64,000 bases of DNA from Bacteroidales bacterium (GCA_017541145.1 JAFXZT010000091.1:1-64000), one strand, 5' to 3'; numbered from the stretch's first letter, positions 36,759 through 45,493 are shown. Numbers and translations are program-made. Notes: generated from the sequence alone by a model not told the origin.

Positions 36759-38516
36759 ATGAAAACTAAGATTGATTGCGATAAAGCATTAATAAAAGAT
36801 ATATTTCAGAATTGGTACAGCATACCAAACTACCAACGTCCATACGTTTGGGAAACCGAACAAGTGGAGGAGTTGTTGGATTGTATTAAGAACGCCTATG
36901 AAAATCGTGAGGAGCAATATTTCCTTGGGTCAATAGTGTACAAAATAACGGACAAAAATGTTGATGGTGTAGAATACAAAGAATACGAACTGTTAGACGG
37001 ACAGCAACGTATTACTACTGTTTTTCTGATAATTGCGGTTATTAGGGACATTGTTATAGAAAACAAGGATAAGTTTTCGGAAGAAGATTTTGAAGATATT
37101 ACAAAAACTTGTGAAAAGCGTATCTTTCAACGCAAAAGTCGGGGTGATGGTATTCCTGAGCGAATGAGAATTGTTTTTGACATCCGTAAAGATGTTAGAG
37201 ATTTCGTTGATATTCACATAAAATCAAATGGAAGCACTTCTGATGAAAAAACGTTTAAGTCGTTGTCCGAAGATCCAAAAGTAAATACTTCAATCAGACA
37301 TATGGCAAATACCGTTCTCACTGCAAGACGGTTTTTTACGAATAATTTTTCCGAAATGGAAGATTTGTTCTATTACTTACAGAACAATGTACTTTTGGTC
37401 TATGTCGCAACCGAAAATTTGGACGATGCTTTCCAACTTTTTACGGTTATGAACAATACAGGAATGAAACTGACAAACAGCGACATTTTGAAAGCCACCA
37501 ATTTGAAAGAGATAGAATCGGAACACAAAAGGACTGACCGTGCTATTGAATGGGAGGAGATGGAATCCTATTTTGGCAACGAGTTCGACAATTTTCTTTC
37601 GCAAATTCGTACTATTTTGGTAAAAAGAAGGGCTGTTTATGCATTAATCAAAGAGTTTGAAAACATTTATTCAGGAAACATTTGGAACAGGAATACAAAA
37701 AAATGGGACAAAATTGAACCCATTTTGAAGAAAGGCGAAGATACTTTCGCGTTTCTTAAAGAGTATTTCAATGCGTATCAGAATGTATTTGATAAGTCGC
37801 ATTTTGATGAAACGGGTAGTTATATCATTTTCAACTATCTGTCGTTTATGGCAAAGGCCTTTGAAACGGATTATTGGAAAGCCCCCGTGCTGATGTATTT
37901 CAAAAAGTTTGGATACAAAGGGTTCGGTGATTTTCTGAAAAAGTTGGACAACAAACTCTCTTGCGATTGGATAACAGGGTTGATAGCCTCAATGCGTATT
38001 GACAATATGAATCAAATTTTGGTTTGCATTGAAAACTCCCAAGACTATTGCAATGTTTTGTCTTCTGATGTGTTTAATGTCAACATCAATGATTTCAAAA
38101 ATGTGATAAGTGAAAACATTTATGGTCGCAGGTATGCAAGGTATTTGCTTTTGAAAATCGACTTGTTGTATAAAAGTGCTGACTTTCAATACACATTCCC
38201 TGAAACTATTTCGATAGAGCATATTCTGCCTCATAATCCGAACAATGCGAGCCAATGGCGCAGTGATTTTTCAGATGAAGAACGCGAAGAATGGACAGAT
38301 AAAATAGGAAACCTTGTATTGATTTCTCGACGTAAAAATACGGCGCAAGGCAATCGTGATTTTGCTGCCAAAAAAGACAAGTACTTTAAAAACAATATAG
38401 AACTATTTCCAAGTATGCTCAAATTATTTAATGAGAATACTGAGTGGAAACTTGCAAATGTGCAAAAACGTCAAAATGAGGTAGTTGAAATGTTGTTAAG
38501 ATACTATGAATGTTAG
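36759..38516 (+). CDS. DUF262-DUF1524 (fused GmrSD-like) restriction protein
   Basis: 585 residues from ATG 36759; a TTG three codons earlier is less likely. The N-terminal DUF262 domain has SIPNYQRPYVW (Gln26-Arg27) and LLDGQQRITT (residues 79-87), the motifs of the GmrS NTPase/ParB-like fold. The C-terminal DUF1524 HNH nuclease has SIEHILPHNP with His488 and His492 and the IGNLVLIS block. GmrSD enzymes are type IV, modification-dependent restriction systems that cut glucosylated or hydroxymethylated phage DNA using NTP. Its own promoter drives it. It sits between the two GyrI-like copies, suggesting acquisition with a duplicated flank. Confidence 0.9.
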   Translation: MKTKIDCDKALIKDIFQNWYSIPNYQRPYVWETEQVEELLDCIKNAYENREEQYFLGSIVYKITDKNVDGVEYKEYELLDGQQRITTVFLIIAVIRDIVIENKDKFSEEDFEDITKTCEKRIFQRKSRGDGIPERMRIVFDIRKDVRDFVDIHIKSNGSTSDEKTFKSLSEDPKVNTSIRHMANTVLTARRFFTNNFSEMEDLFYYLQNNVLLVYVATENLDDAFQLFTVMNNTGMKLTNSDILKATNLKEIESEHKRTDRAIEWEEMESYFGNEFDNFLSQIRTILVKRRAVYALIKEFENIYSGNIWNRNTKKWDKIEPILKKGEDTFAFLKEYFNAYQNVFDKSHFDETGSYIIFNYLSFMAKAFETDYWKAPVLMYFKKFGYKGFGDFLKKLDNKLSCDWITGLIASMRIDNMNQILVCIENSQDYCNVLSSDVFNVNINDFKNVISENIYGRRYARYLLLKIDLLYKSADFQYTFPETISIEHILPHNPNNASQWRSDFSDEEREEWTDKIGNLVLISRRKNTAQGNRDFAAKKDKYFKNNIELFPSMLKLFNENTEWKLANVQKRQNEVVEMLLRYYEC

Positions 38517-38539
38517 TTCAATCTAATATCTGAAACTTA

Positions 38540-38563
38540 GTCAACCAATTTCAGGATAGGGCA
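38540..38563 (+). mobile_element. Solo IS end scar matching the IS end at 327-350
   Basis: The 21 bases 38540-38560 equal 327-347 exactly, same orientation; the next three differ at one position. It directly abuts the broken end of the GyrI-like second copy. No transposase is nearby, so this is a remnant. Confidence 0.75.
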
Positions 38564-38885
38564 GGAGTAGCACCGAAATCCAATTGAAAGTGGATTTGTT
38601 GGAATAATCAACACCTACAACACCGTCTTGCCACCAAAAACCTTCGAGCGGCGGCACAACGTATTCATAAAAACCATTGATTTTGTAATCGGTTTTGTAA
38701 CTCATTTTTAGCGTGTAAGCCACGGCGTAGAGAATGTTGATGGCGTGCTTGTAGTCGCCGTCCTCGTCGTTGGGGTTGCCGCTGCCACGCACTGCAATGA
38801 AGTTGGCTGGTGGTACATTGACAATCTCCGGCTTGCAGGGCGGAAGGTAATATTCATTAAACTCTTTCTTGAAATCAAATGCCAT
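38564..38885 (-). pseudogene. GyrI-like gene, truncated second copy
   Basis: Encodes the first ~106 residues of the GyrI-like protein at 34884-35516 with only about five amino-acid changes (for example Lys10 to Asn, Ser19 to Pro, Gly41 to Glu). Similarity ends at a shared GGGCAG next to the IS scar, and the second half of the gene is missing. Upstream, similarity stops about 10 bases beyond the start codon and no MerR segment is present. Both copies have the same orientation, so they form direct repeats about 3.3 kb apart around the first DUF262-HNH gene. Confidence 0.9.
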
Positions 38886-38935
38886 AATGCTTTGAGTGTT
38901 AACATAGATTAATATATTCCATTTTTGGGCAAGGG

Positions 38936-39820
38936 TTATGTTATTGCATTAAGAATCGTTTCTGGCGGTGTACCCATAAGCATTATGGCTGTAAGTTTTT
39001 TGCCCATATCTTTGATTGAATGTCCGCAATGAAAAAGATTGTCGTCGATAATCAACCAACGGTCGTGCGATGGATTTGTCCAAATGTGCTCGTTAATTGG
39101 ATTTGCACCAGCGGCAGAATTATGGGCATTGCGCAGCGTAGTATGCAGGCTACCCGAATAAATGTCGGCTGTAACGCCTTGCTGCCTAACATCAAGTATG
39201 TCAAACGTGGCGGCATCAATGTAGTTATCAACAATTATAACCCTTTTTTGCGCCGATTTAACCAACTTTTCTAATAGCACCCTTGCCTCAAAAAACTGTC
39301 CGTTGAAGAAAACTTGTTCGATTGGTGGAAGGTTAGTCTTTACGAAAAAATCGATTTTCTGTTGATGCTCGGCGAGAGTGGATTCGATGGAATTGATGCG
39401 GCGGTCAATCCTTTCTTCCATATACACAAGACGTTGGTTAATGTTATAACCTTTCAGAAGATAGTCTTTGAGTACCGCGGTAGCCCATTGGCGGAATTGT
39501 GTGCCGCGTAGCGATTTCACACGGTATCCTACTGATATAATTACATCAAGATTGTAAAATGCAATGCGGTATTTCTTTCCGTCGGCGGCAGTTGTCAAGG
39601 ATTCCTTGACAACTGAATCCTTATTCAATTCGCCTTCTTTGAAGATGTTGTTGATGTGAAGACTAACATTCTGTTTGGTTGTGTTAAACAGCGTAGCCAT
39701 CTGTTGTTGCGATAGCCAAACTGTTTCATTCTCTAACTTCACCTCCAACGACAAACTGTCGTCAGGCTGATACAGCACAATCTCGCCGCTGTTTTCTATA
39801 TTTTTGAGTGTCTGAGGCAT
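38936..39820 (-). CDS. RhuM-family protein
   Basis: 294 residues. The N-terminal ~150 residues match the virulence-RhuM family (VWLSQQQMATLFNTTKQNVS, HINNIFKEGEL, RIAFYNLDVIISVGYRVKS, RGTQFRQWATAVLKDYLLKG). The C-terminal half (RVIIVDNYIDAATFDIL ... SHDRWLIIDDNLFHCGHSIK) is the extension common in RhuM proteins of genomic islands. The biochemical role is unknown; the N-terminal part resembles phage antirepressor DNA-binding domains. These genes are often found beside type I restriction and other defence genes, as here. Confidence 0.9.
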   Translation of the reverse strand: MPQTLKNIENSGEIVLYQPDDSLSLEVKLENETVWLSQQQMATLFNTTKQNVSLHINNIFKEGELNKDSVVKESLTTAADGKKYRIAFYNLDVIISVGYRVKSLRGTQFRQWATAVLKDYLLKGYNINQRLVYMEERIDRRINSIESTLAEHQQKIDFFVKTNLPPIEQVFFNGQFFEARVLLEKLVKSAQKRVIIVDNYIDAATFDILDVRQQGVTADIYSGSLHTTLRNAHNSAAGANPINEHIWTNPSHDRWLIIDDNLFHCGHSIKDMGKKLTAIMLMGTPPETILNAIT

Positions 39821-39837
39821 ATTCGTAAAGTTTTCGG

Positions 39838-39865
39838 CAAAGATATTGAAAAAATCTCATTCAAA
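39838..39865 (-). promoter_or_regulatory. Promoter of the RhuM gene
   Basis: The minus strand reads TTTG (39865-39862), 16 nt, TATCTTTG (39845-39838). The spacer is shorter than usual; the ATG is 17 bases downstream. Confidence 0.6.
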
Positions 39866-39937
39866 GTCATTTCAAAATCAAAATAATCGGACCTCTGCAC
39901 TTACAAAGTCCGCCGTGTGAAAGAGTTTTTGCAATAA

Positions 39938-40084
39938 AATTGTGGAATTGTCGTGGAGACATTTTTTGAAACTGAAAATTTCAAAGCAAGCCAATATCTC
40001 ACATTCCTTCTTGAAAAACAATGGTTTATCAACAAACTGAACCGTTTAATATTGATTGCAAAAGAGTTTACAGAGAATGATTGA
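39938..40084 (+). pseudogene. Relic of an unknown gene's 3' end
   Basis: 48 sense codons between stops encode a convincing protein tail: VVETFFETENFKASQYLTFL, then LEKQWFINKLNRLILIAKEF and TEND, then TGA. There is no start codon or upstream domain, because a stop lies just before. It looks like the C-terminus of a helical protein whose body has been deleted. Family not recognised. A 235-codon antisense ORF over this region (39901-40608) is not protein-like and was not called. Confidence 0.5.
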
Positions 40085-40109
40085 GTTTTCAAAAGATTGT
40101 TTATATTTG
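40081..40109 (+). promoter_or_regulatory. Promoter upstream of the 40238 gene
   Basis: TTG (40081-40083), 18 nt, TATATTTG (40102-40109). The predicted leader to the ATG at 40238 is ~125 nt. It includes the first exonuclease relic and a possible fold: CGGCAAG (40138-40144) with CTTGCCG (40192-40198), and GGGTA (40162-40166) with TACCC (40176-40180). Confidence 0.65.
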
Positions 40110-40146
40110 CGATACCTAAAAATGTTGGCAACAACAACGGCAAGCA

Positions 40147-40200
40147 GTGGCGGCTGTCTGTGGGTAGGATTTTGATACCCGTCATCATGCACTTGCCGAC
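40147..40200 (+). pseudogene. Exonuclease C-terminus relic, copy A
   Basis: In one frame it reads VAAVCG*DFDTRHHALAD, which matches copy B (VAAACGYHLDKHHHALAD) position by position except for an internal TAG where copy B has Tyr. HHALAD is the H-x4-D ExoIII motif of DEDDh 3'-5' exonucleases (DnaQ type). Downstream the frame soon diverges from the family. At DNA level the two copies share roughly three-quarters of positions over ~57 bases, so they come from related but different genes rather than from a recent duplication. Confidence 0.65.
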
Positions 40201-40237
40201 ACATTTAATAAGAGAAATTTTAAAAATACACGATATT

Positions 40238-40600
40238 ATGAAAGCAATAATTAAAACCCAAGATGGTATTTCTACGTTGAAATTGGATATAGATTTCAAC
40301 CAATTACTTGATGACAATTTTGAGGAAATCTGCAAAGCCATTGCAGCGAGAGGCAAGGTCTTTAAAGAACTTATAACTGTTTTTGAGACTAACAATGAGC
40401 TGATTGAAATCATTCTCCAAATTCTGAAATCTTCTTGTGGAGTGGAAGATGCCATTATGAATCTCTGTAAAGCCCTCAATATAAGCAATACCACCGCACA
40501 ATACATTACAAATATTCGTATAGACGAATTATCTTCATTGAATTTGGAAACATTGAAAGATAAGTATGAGGATTTTAAGAAGATTATCAACTGTTTGTGA
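40238..40600 (+). CDS. Small helical protein between exonuclease relics
   Basis: 120 residues from ATG 40238 (MKAIIKTQDGISTLKLDIDF). The ORF is open 47 codons further upstream, but that part translates the promoter region and relic A in a wrong frame. The protein is helical and acidic, with a short hydrophobic patch (ELIEIILQILKSSCGVEDAI). Not recognised. It has a good promoter upstream and relic B directly after its stop, in the same frame. It could be a regulator or accessory component of the DUF262 genes downstream. Confidence 0.6.
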   Translation: MKAIIKTQDGISTLKLDIDFNQLLDDNFEEICKAIAARGKVFKELITVFETNNELIEIILQILKSSCGVEDAIMNLCKALNISNTTAQYITNIRIDELSSLNLETLKDKYEDFKKIINCL

Positions 40601-40720
40601 ATCCTCAATTACAAACAGCTTCAAACAGTGGCGGCTGCCTGCGGGTATCATTTAGACAAGCACCACCACGCACTCGCTGATGCAGAGGCTTGCGCGTGGA
40701 TAGCGAGAGAGATATTGTAA
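40601..40720 (+). pseudogene. Exonuclease C-terminus relic, copy B
   Basis: From the base after the preceding TGA, 39 codons read ILNYKQLQTVAAACGYHLDK then HHHALADAEACAWIAREIL and TAA. This is a textbook C-terminus of a DEDDh 3'-5' exonuclease: His-His-Ala-Leu-Ala-Asp is the ExoIII motif and the following helix is typical. The body with ExoI and ExoII motifs is missing. The TAA is 20 bases before the next gene. It marks the old 3' end of an exonuclease gene at which the island was probably inserted or rearranged. Confidence 0.8.
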
Positions 40721-40740
40721 AGAAGAATAATTTGAAGGAA

Positions 40741-42621
40741 ATGGATAACAGCATAAAACTAAAAAAAATAAGTGAACTACTTGGAATGAAGTTCTTTATT
40801 CCTTCTTACCAAAGAGGGTATAGGTGGACAGAGCAGCAGGTAAAGGATTTGCTGAATGATATAAATGAGTTTATACCCGAAAAAAACAAAGATTCCAACG
40901 AAGAAACTTGGTATTGCTTGCAGCCATTGGTTGTTCGTGAAATGGATGAAAATGATTCTCGATTGGAAAACGAAACCAACAAAAGAGATTGGTATGAGGT
41001 AATCGATGGACAACAAAGATTGACAACAATTTTTATCATCCTTAATTGTTTGGATAATAAAAAGTTATCTTTGCAATATCAAACACGTCCGAATAGTAAA
41101 GTCTTTTTGGAAAAGATTAATGAAGACCAAAAAGGCAATAATATTGATTTCCACTTTATGCTTAAAGCAAAGGAAACTATCAATAATTGGAATGGTGATA
41201 AATCGATGGTTGTGCAAAAACTCAAAGATAACTGTAAAGTAATTTGGTATGAAACCAATGATAATGCTTATGAAGTGTTCAAACGTCTTAATTCAGGCAA
41301 GATTTCGTTGAGTAATGCCGAATTGGTGAAGGCATTATTGCTAAAAGACAACAATTTTACAGGAATGAATGATGATGCACTACGATTGAAACAATTGGAA
41401 ATGGCAGGAGAATGGGACAGAATGGAACAGACATTTCACGATGATGCATTTTGGTATTTCATTAATCCTGAACCCGAGGCTCCACGTTTCAATTGTACAA
41501 GAATCGATTTCCTTTTGGAATTGGTTTTGCGTTGCACCAAAGAAAAACCTGATAGTGAAACATATTACGATGTAGATGCAGAATTACAAAAAAATAATTA
41601 TTTCATTTTCTCAAAGTTTTCTGAACTCATAAAGGAGTTCGGCTGGGAAAGGCAATGGAAACTTATTCAGATGTATTATAGAACTATCAAATCGTGGTAT
41701 GATGATAGAGAAAAATATCACTATATTGGTTATCTGATGAATTTGAGAGGAAAAGATAAAAAAGATATTTTGAAAAAACTGCTTAGTGAGTCAAGCAAAC
41801 CAAAGGATGAATTTCTTGAATCAATAAAAGGTGAATGCAGAGACTCTATAATCAAAAAAGAAGAAGTGTATTGTGATGATTGGGAATATGGAAAGAATAA
41901 TGACGAAATACATAATATTTTGTTACTGTTCAATCTTGCAACGACTCAAAATCAGACAAGTGAAATGTCTCGTTATCCATTTGATAAACATTTCCAAGCA
42001 GCAAAAAAGAAATGGTCGTTGGAACATATTCACGCACAGAATGAAAAAAAAGCACAATGGGATGCGACGGCGTTTGCTAAGATTAAAGGATATTTAAATC
42101 AAATACATGTAGATGGTCAAAACCATGTAGATAGAATCGAAGACTTGAAATCTTTTCTTAGGGATAAGAATACAAGTGATGATATTGATAACGATACCTA
42201 TAAAGCGATTATGGGTGTTTTTATGGGTAGCCCTGTTGTTCCAAAAGAAGAAAAAGATGAAAAAATTGTTTTAACATCTAATTTTGACAAAGATGACCAT
42301 CTTACTAATATGGCACTATTGCAAGGCGATAAAAACGCTGCCTTCAATAATAAAACATATCCCGAAAAAAGAGAAAAATTGGCTGAATATGAAAATGTTG
42401 AGCGAGAATCGTTGTTTGTCCCGATATGCACAAGAAATGTATTTTTCAAGCATTATTCACCAAGTTCAACAAACCCCTTGATTTGGGATGAGCAAGCAGG
42501 CAGAGAATATGTAACAGCAATTATGAAAGTAGTCGCTGCATATTTAGAGGTAGATGCTATTGTGCTTAATGAAAACAACGATTTCAAGTATGGTTTAAAA
42601 TTAAAGGAGACTTCAAAATGA
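40741..42621 (+). CDS. DUF262-DUF1524 (GmrSD-like) protein, first of a paired set
   Basis: 626 residues from ATG 40741; the frame is open 17 codons earlier across relic B, which is not this gene. DUF262: FFIPSYQRGYRW (Gln24-Arg25) and VIDGQQRLTT (residues 88-97). HNH: WSLEHIHAQNE with His429 and His431, and near the end HLTNMALLQGDKNAAFNNKT, the closing block of DUF1524. It is a second, divergent GmrSD-like protein, not a copy of the one at 36759. Its stop overlaps the next DUF262 gene by 4 bases (ATGA), so the two are translated together. Confidence 0.9.
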   Translation: MDNSIKLKKISELLGMKFFIPSYQRGYRWTEQQVKDLLNDINEFIPEKNKDSNEETWYCLQPLVVREMDENDSRLENETNKRDWYEVIDGQQRLTTIFIILNCLDNKKLSLQYQTRPNSKVFLEKINEDQKGNNIDFHFMLKAKETINNWNGDKSMVVQKLKDNCKVIWYETNDNAYEVFKRLNSGKISLSNAELVKALLLKDNNFTGMNDDALRLKQLEMAGEWDRMEQTFHDDAFWYFINPEPEAPRFNCTRIDFLLELVLRCTKEKPDSETYYDVDAELQKNNYFIFSKFSELIKEFGWERQWKLIQMYYRTIKSWYDDREKYHYIGYLMNLRGKDKKDILKKLLSESSKPKDEFLESIKGECRDSIIKKEEVYCDDWEYGKNNDEIHNILLLFNLATTQNQTSEMSRYPFDKHFQAAKKKWSLEHIHAQNEKKAQWDATAFAKIKGYLNQIHVDGQNHVDRIEDLKSFLRDKNTSDDIDNDTYKAIMGVFMGSPVVPKEEKDEKIVLTSNFDKDDHLTNMALLQGDKNAAFNNKTYPEKREKLAEYENVERESLFVPICTRNVFFKHYSPSSTNPLIWDEQAGREYVTAIMKVVAAYLEVDAIVLNENNDFKYGLKLKETSK

Positions 42622-44972
42622 ACGATATTTATTCATTCTATCAGTTGATTAGCAAATATCAGATTGAGATACCAATCATTCAACGCGATTACGCGCAAGG
42701 CAGAAACAATTCGAAAGCGGAAGATGTTCGCAAGTCAATAGTTGGAAAAATGATCAAGGCTGTTAGCGACGACAACGAACCTTTGTTTTTTGACTTTGTA
42801 TATGGTCGAATTGATGGAAATAAGTTTATTCCATTCGATGGACAGCAGCGTCTTACAACATTGTTTTTATTTCATAAATATGTATTTGAGAAATGTCAAA
42901 CTGAATCTGAATGTATGCACAAAGGATGTTGTATTTGTAAAAATATTCTTAGCAGATTCTCTTATGCTACGCGCCAATCTTCTCGCGAGTTTTGCGAAAA
43001 GATAGTGGAAGAGAACATTATACCGACAAAGCAATTTGAAGAAACAATAAAAGAAAAAGAATATTGTGTGTCGCGCTACATCAAGAATCAGCCTTGGTTT
43101 TTCCCCTACTGGGAAAAGGATCCAACGGTTGCAGGTATGATTATGATGCTTGATGAGATACATAAACAAATGAAATCTTATGATGTTTTTAGGCATTTTG
43201 CTGAAAGACTCACAAGCGGATGCAATTGCCCAATAACATTTCATTTTGTCGATATGGGAGAACATAAATTGTCAGATGAAACATACGTAAAAATGAATGC
43301 ACGAGGTAAAACACTTACTCCCTTTGAAAATTTCAAGGCAAGTTTGGAGCAATATTTGGAAGATAGTAAGAATGAAAAAATGTTATCTTGTTTCAAAGAC
43401 AATGTTGATGGAAAATGGCTTGATTTATTTTGGAATGTTAATGGTAATATATTACCTGATTCTTATATGATGAGTTTTGTCAACAGACATTTAATGAATG
43501 TATGGAGATGTTGGTATGGTCAAAATACTAAATCTGAAAAGGATAGAAAAGATATGTCTGAGGATGAAAGGGAAGAACAGTTGGAAAATGACAAACTCAA
43601 TCAGAGAATAATTGGAGAACTGTTATTGTATCCAACACAAGATGATTTTGTTTCGTGGGATATATATAGGGAGGTGTTATCCAAATGTGGTGTTGAAGAT
43701 TGCTTGAATTCTATATTCAATATTTGGAATAAGTTGTGCGACCCTAATAATACTATTAGTGAAGATTGTCAAGCGGTTTGGAATAGAGGCGAAATGGGAA
43801 AAAAGTGGAATTTGTTTGAAGGTGAAAAAAACAAGGAAAATAGAGAAACGTATCCTTCGCGTGTGGCATTTTATGCACTAATGAGGTATTTTAGAGAGGA
43901 CAATAATAATGCAAAAACAACATTGTCGCAATGGATGCGCGTAGTTTGGAACATTATCGAGAACTCCTCTATCGATGAAAATGCATTCCAAGCGGCTTTG
44001 AGATTGATGAATAAGTTGTCTGAAAAATGCTATAATATTTATGATGCTATGGCAAATCATTTTGAAGAGTTTGGGTTAAGTAATCAGTATCACGCGCAAG
44101 AACAAGTTAAAGAAGAAGTAAACAAAGCAAAACAAATTGTGAACAGTGGTAATGATTGGGAAAATAAAATCATAGAAGCAGAGAATTACGCTTTCTTCAA
44201 AGGTGCAATAAGGTTCTTGTTTACCAAAAAAGATATTGGAGATGATTGGGAACATTTTGATAAAAAATGGGAGAAAGCACAGACTTATTTCGATGAGAAC
44301 GGTGTGAAAGATAATGGAAATTGCAAATATAGGACAAATGCTATATTACTAAAAGCAGTTCTTTATCATGTAAATGATTTCTGGAAATACATAGAGCCAC
44401 AAAAGGTTGTATTTGATAATAAACCTGAGACTTGGAAAACAAATATATTAATGGCTGAGGGATTTGAAAATGCTGTACATAATATAATGATAGGACACCT
44501 TGATATTAAGGAAAGACGAGATGATTGTTTAATGTACAAAAATCTTTATCTTACAAATTTGTTAGATTATGTTGCAAATGTTCAAGTCGGGAGTCGTATA
44601 CGTTGGATACATGGTCATAGAGCTATTTATCCTCCTAGATATGAAGGAATCATATTGGATGATGACATACGAGAAATGCCATTTTACCGCAACAAAATAC
44701 TTTCTTCTTTATATCAAAAAGGAATGATTGCTTCCGAACAAGAGATTAATAATTATACCTTTTTTAAAGGTTGGAATGTTAATTTCCAATACAGAAAATA
44801 TGATTTTCAATGGAATACAGATGGGAAAATATATTTGAAGGAAAATGGAGGTTGGAAAACGAAAGAGGATTTAACCGAATACTATTGTTGTTATGTCAAA
44901 GATGTATTTGATGTTGATGTTCTTTGTAAAAGACTTGATGATCTTATTGAACAAGTATCTTCATGTAAATAA
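42618..44972 (+). CDS. Large DUF262 protein without HNH domain
   Basis: 784 residues. The N-terminal DUF262 domain is clear: EIPIIQRDYAQGR (Gln22-Arg23) and FIPFDGQQRLTTLFLFH (Asp74 to Arg78), followed by a Cys cluster (CMHKGCCICKNIL). The remaining ~600 residues are helical and Trp/Asn-rich with no HNH motif or other domain I can name. ATGA overlap with the upstream DUF262-HNH gene and an 8-base gap to the phospholipase-D nuclease gene indicate one operon. A reasonable model is that the NTPase/ParB-like domain senses or moves on DNA while partners cut; this is inference. Confidence 0.85.
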   Translation: MNDIYSFYQLISKYQIEIPIIQRDYAQGRNNSKAEDVRKSIVGKMIKAVSDDNEPLFFDFVYGRIDGNKFIPFDGQQRLTTLFLFHKYVFEKCQTESECMHKGCCICKNILSRFSYATRQSSREFCEKIVEENIIPTKQFEETIKEKEYCVSRYIKNQPWFFPYWEKDPTVAGMIMMLDEIHKQMKSYDVFRHFAERLTSGCNCPITFHFVDMGEHKLSDETYVKMNARGKTLTPFENFKASLEQYLEDSKNEKMLSCFKDNVDGKWLDLFWNVNGNILPDSYMMSFVNRHLMNVWRCWYGQNTKSEKDRKDMSEDEREEQLENDKLNQRIIGELLLYPTQDDFVSWDIYREVLSKCGVEDCLNSIFNIWNKLCDPNNTISEDCQAVWNRGEMGKKWNLFEGEKNKENRETYPSRVAFYALMRYFREDNNNAKTTLSQWMRVVWNIIENSSIDENAFQAALRLMNKLSEKCYNIYDAMANHFEEFGLSNQYHAQEQVKEEVNKAKQIVNSGNDWENKIIEAENYAFFKGAIRFLFTKKDIGDDWEHFDKKWEKAQTYFDENGVKDNGNCKYRTNAILLKAVLYHVNDFWKYIEPQKVVFDNKPETWKTNILMAEGFENAVHNIMIGHLDIKERRDDCLMYKNLYLTNLLDYVANVQVGSRIRWIHGHRAIYPPRYEGIILDDDIREMPFYRNKILSSLYQKGMIASEQEINNYTFFKGWNVNFQYRKYDFQWNTDGKIYLKENGGWKTKEDLTEYYCCYVKDVFDVDVLCKRLDDLIEQVSSCK

Positions 44973-44980
44973 ATTCATCG

Positions 44981-45493
44981 ATGTTTAAATATATCTCCAA
45001 CACCGACCACTACCGCCGCGTTCTCTCTCGTTGCTTCGACGTGAAGCGCACTCTTTGGATTGGGACTGCTGACATCAAAGACCTTTATGTAGATTCGGGC
45101 AAGGAGAAGAAGCCGTTTCTGTGGTTGATTGCCCAACTTATTAGGCGTGGTGTGGAGGTGCGGCTTATTCACGCAAAGGAGCCGGGGCAAAACTTTCGCG
45201 AGGATTTTGATAAATATCCCGTGCTTTACGACCGTTTGGAAAGGGTGCTGTGTCCGCGTGTCCATTTCAAAATGTTTATTTTTGATTGCAAGGAAGTATA
45301 TGTTGGCAGCGCAAATCTTACAGGGGCGGGCATCGGAATGAAAACTGACCATCGTAGAAATTTTGAAGCCGGCATCTTGACCGACGCCCCCGAAATCGTT
45401 GAACAGGCAATGAACCAATTCGACGAAGTATGGATGGGTAAGCATTGTAAATCCTGCAAACGCAGAGATTATTGCGCAGACCCGGTGGCTTGA
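44981..45493 (+). CDS. Single-HKD phospholipase-D-family nuclease
   Basis: 170 residues, cytosolic. VHFKMFIFDCKEVYVGSANL contains the HxKx4D motif (His95, Lys97, Asp102) and the GSAN block, as in Nuc/BfiI-type endonucleases that work as dimers through a covalent phospho-His intermediate. The C-terminus has CKSCKRRDYC, a CxxC-x5-C motif that may bind a metal. The start is 8 bases after the DUF262 stop, so it belongs to the same operon and is its likely effector or an accessory nuclease. Its local G+C is visibly higher than that of the DUF262 genes, hinting at a separate origin. Confidence 0.9.
   Translation: MFKYISNTDHYRRVLSRCFDVKRTLWIGTADIKDLYVDSGKEKKPFLWLIAQLIRRGVEVRLIHAKEPGQNFREDFDKYPVLYDRLERVLCPRVHFKMFIFDCKEVYVGSANLTGAGIGMKTDHRRNFEAGILTDAPEIVEQAMNQFDEVWMGKHCKSCKRRDYCADPVA

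Noticed and set aside
40138-40198. Retron-like or toxin-antitoxin RNA
   Set aside because: No reverse transcriptase gene is nearby and the bases are better explained as an exonuclease relic; the stems are kept only as a secondary observation.
39901-40608. 235-codon minus-strand ORF
   Set aside because: It is antisense to a relic, a promoter, relic A and the 40238 gene; its translation is low in charged residues and lacks any domain.
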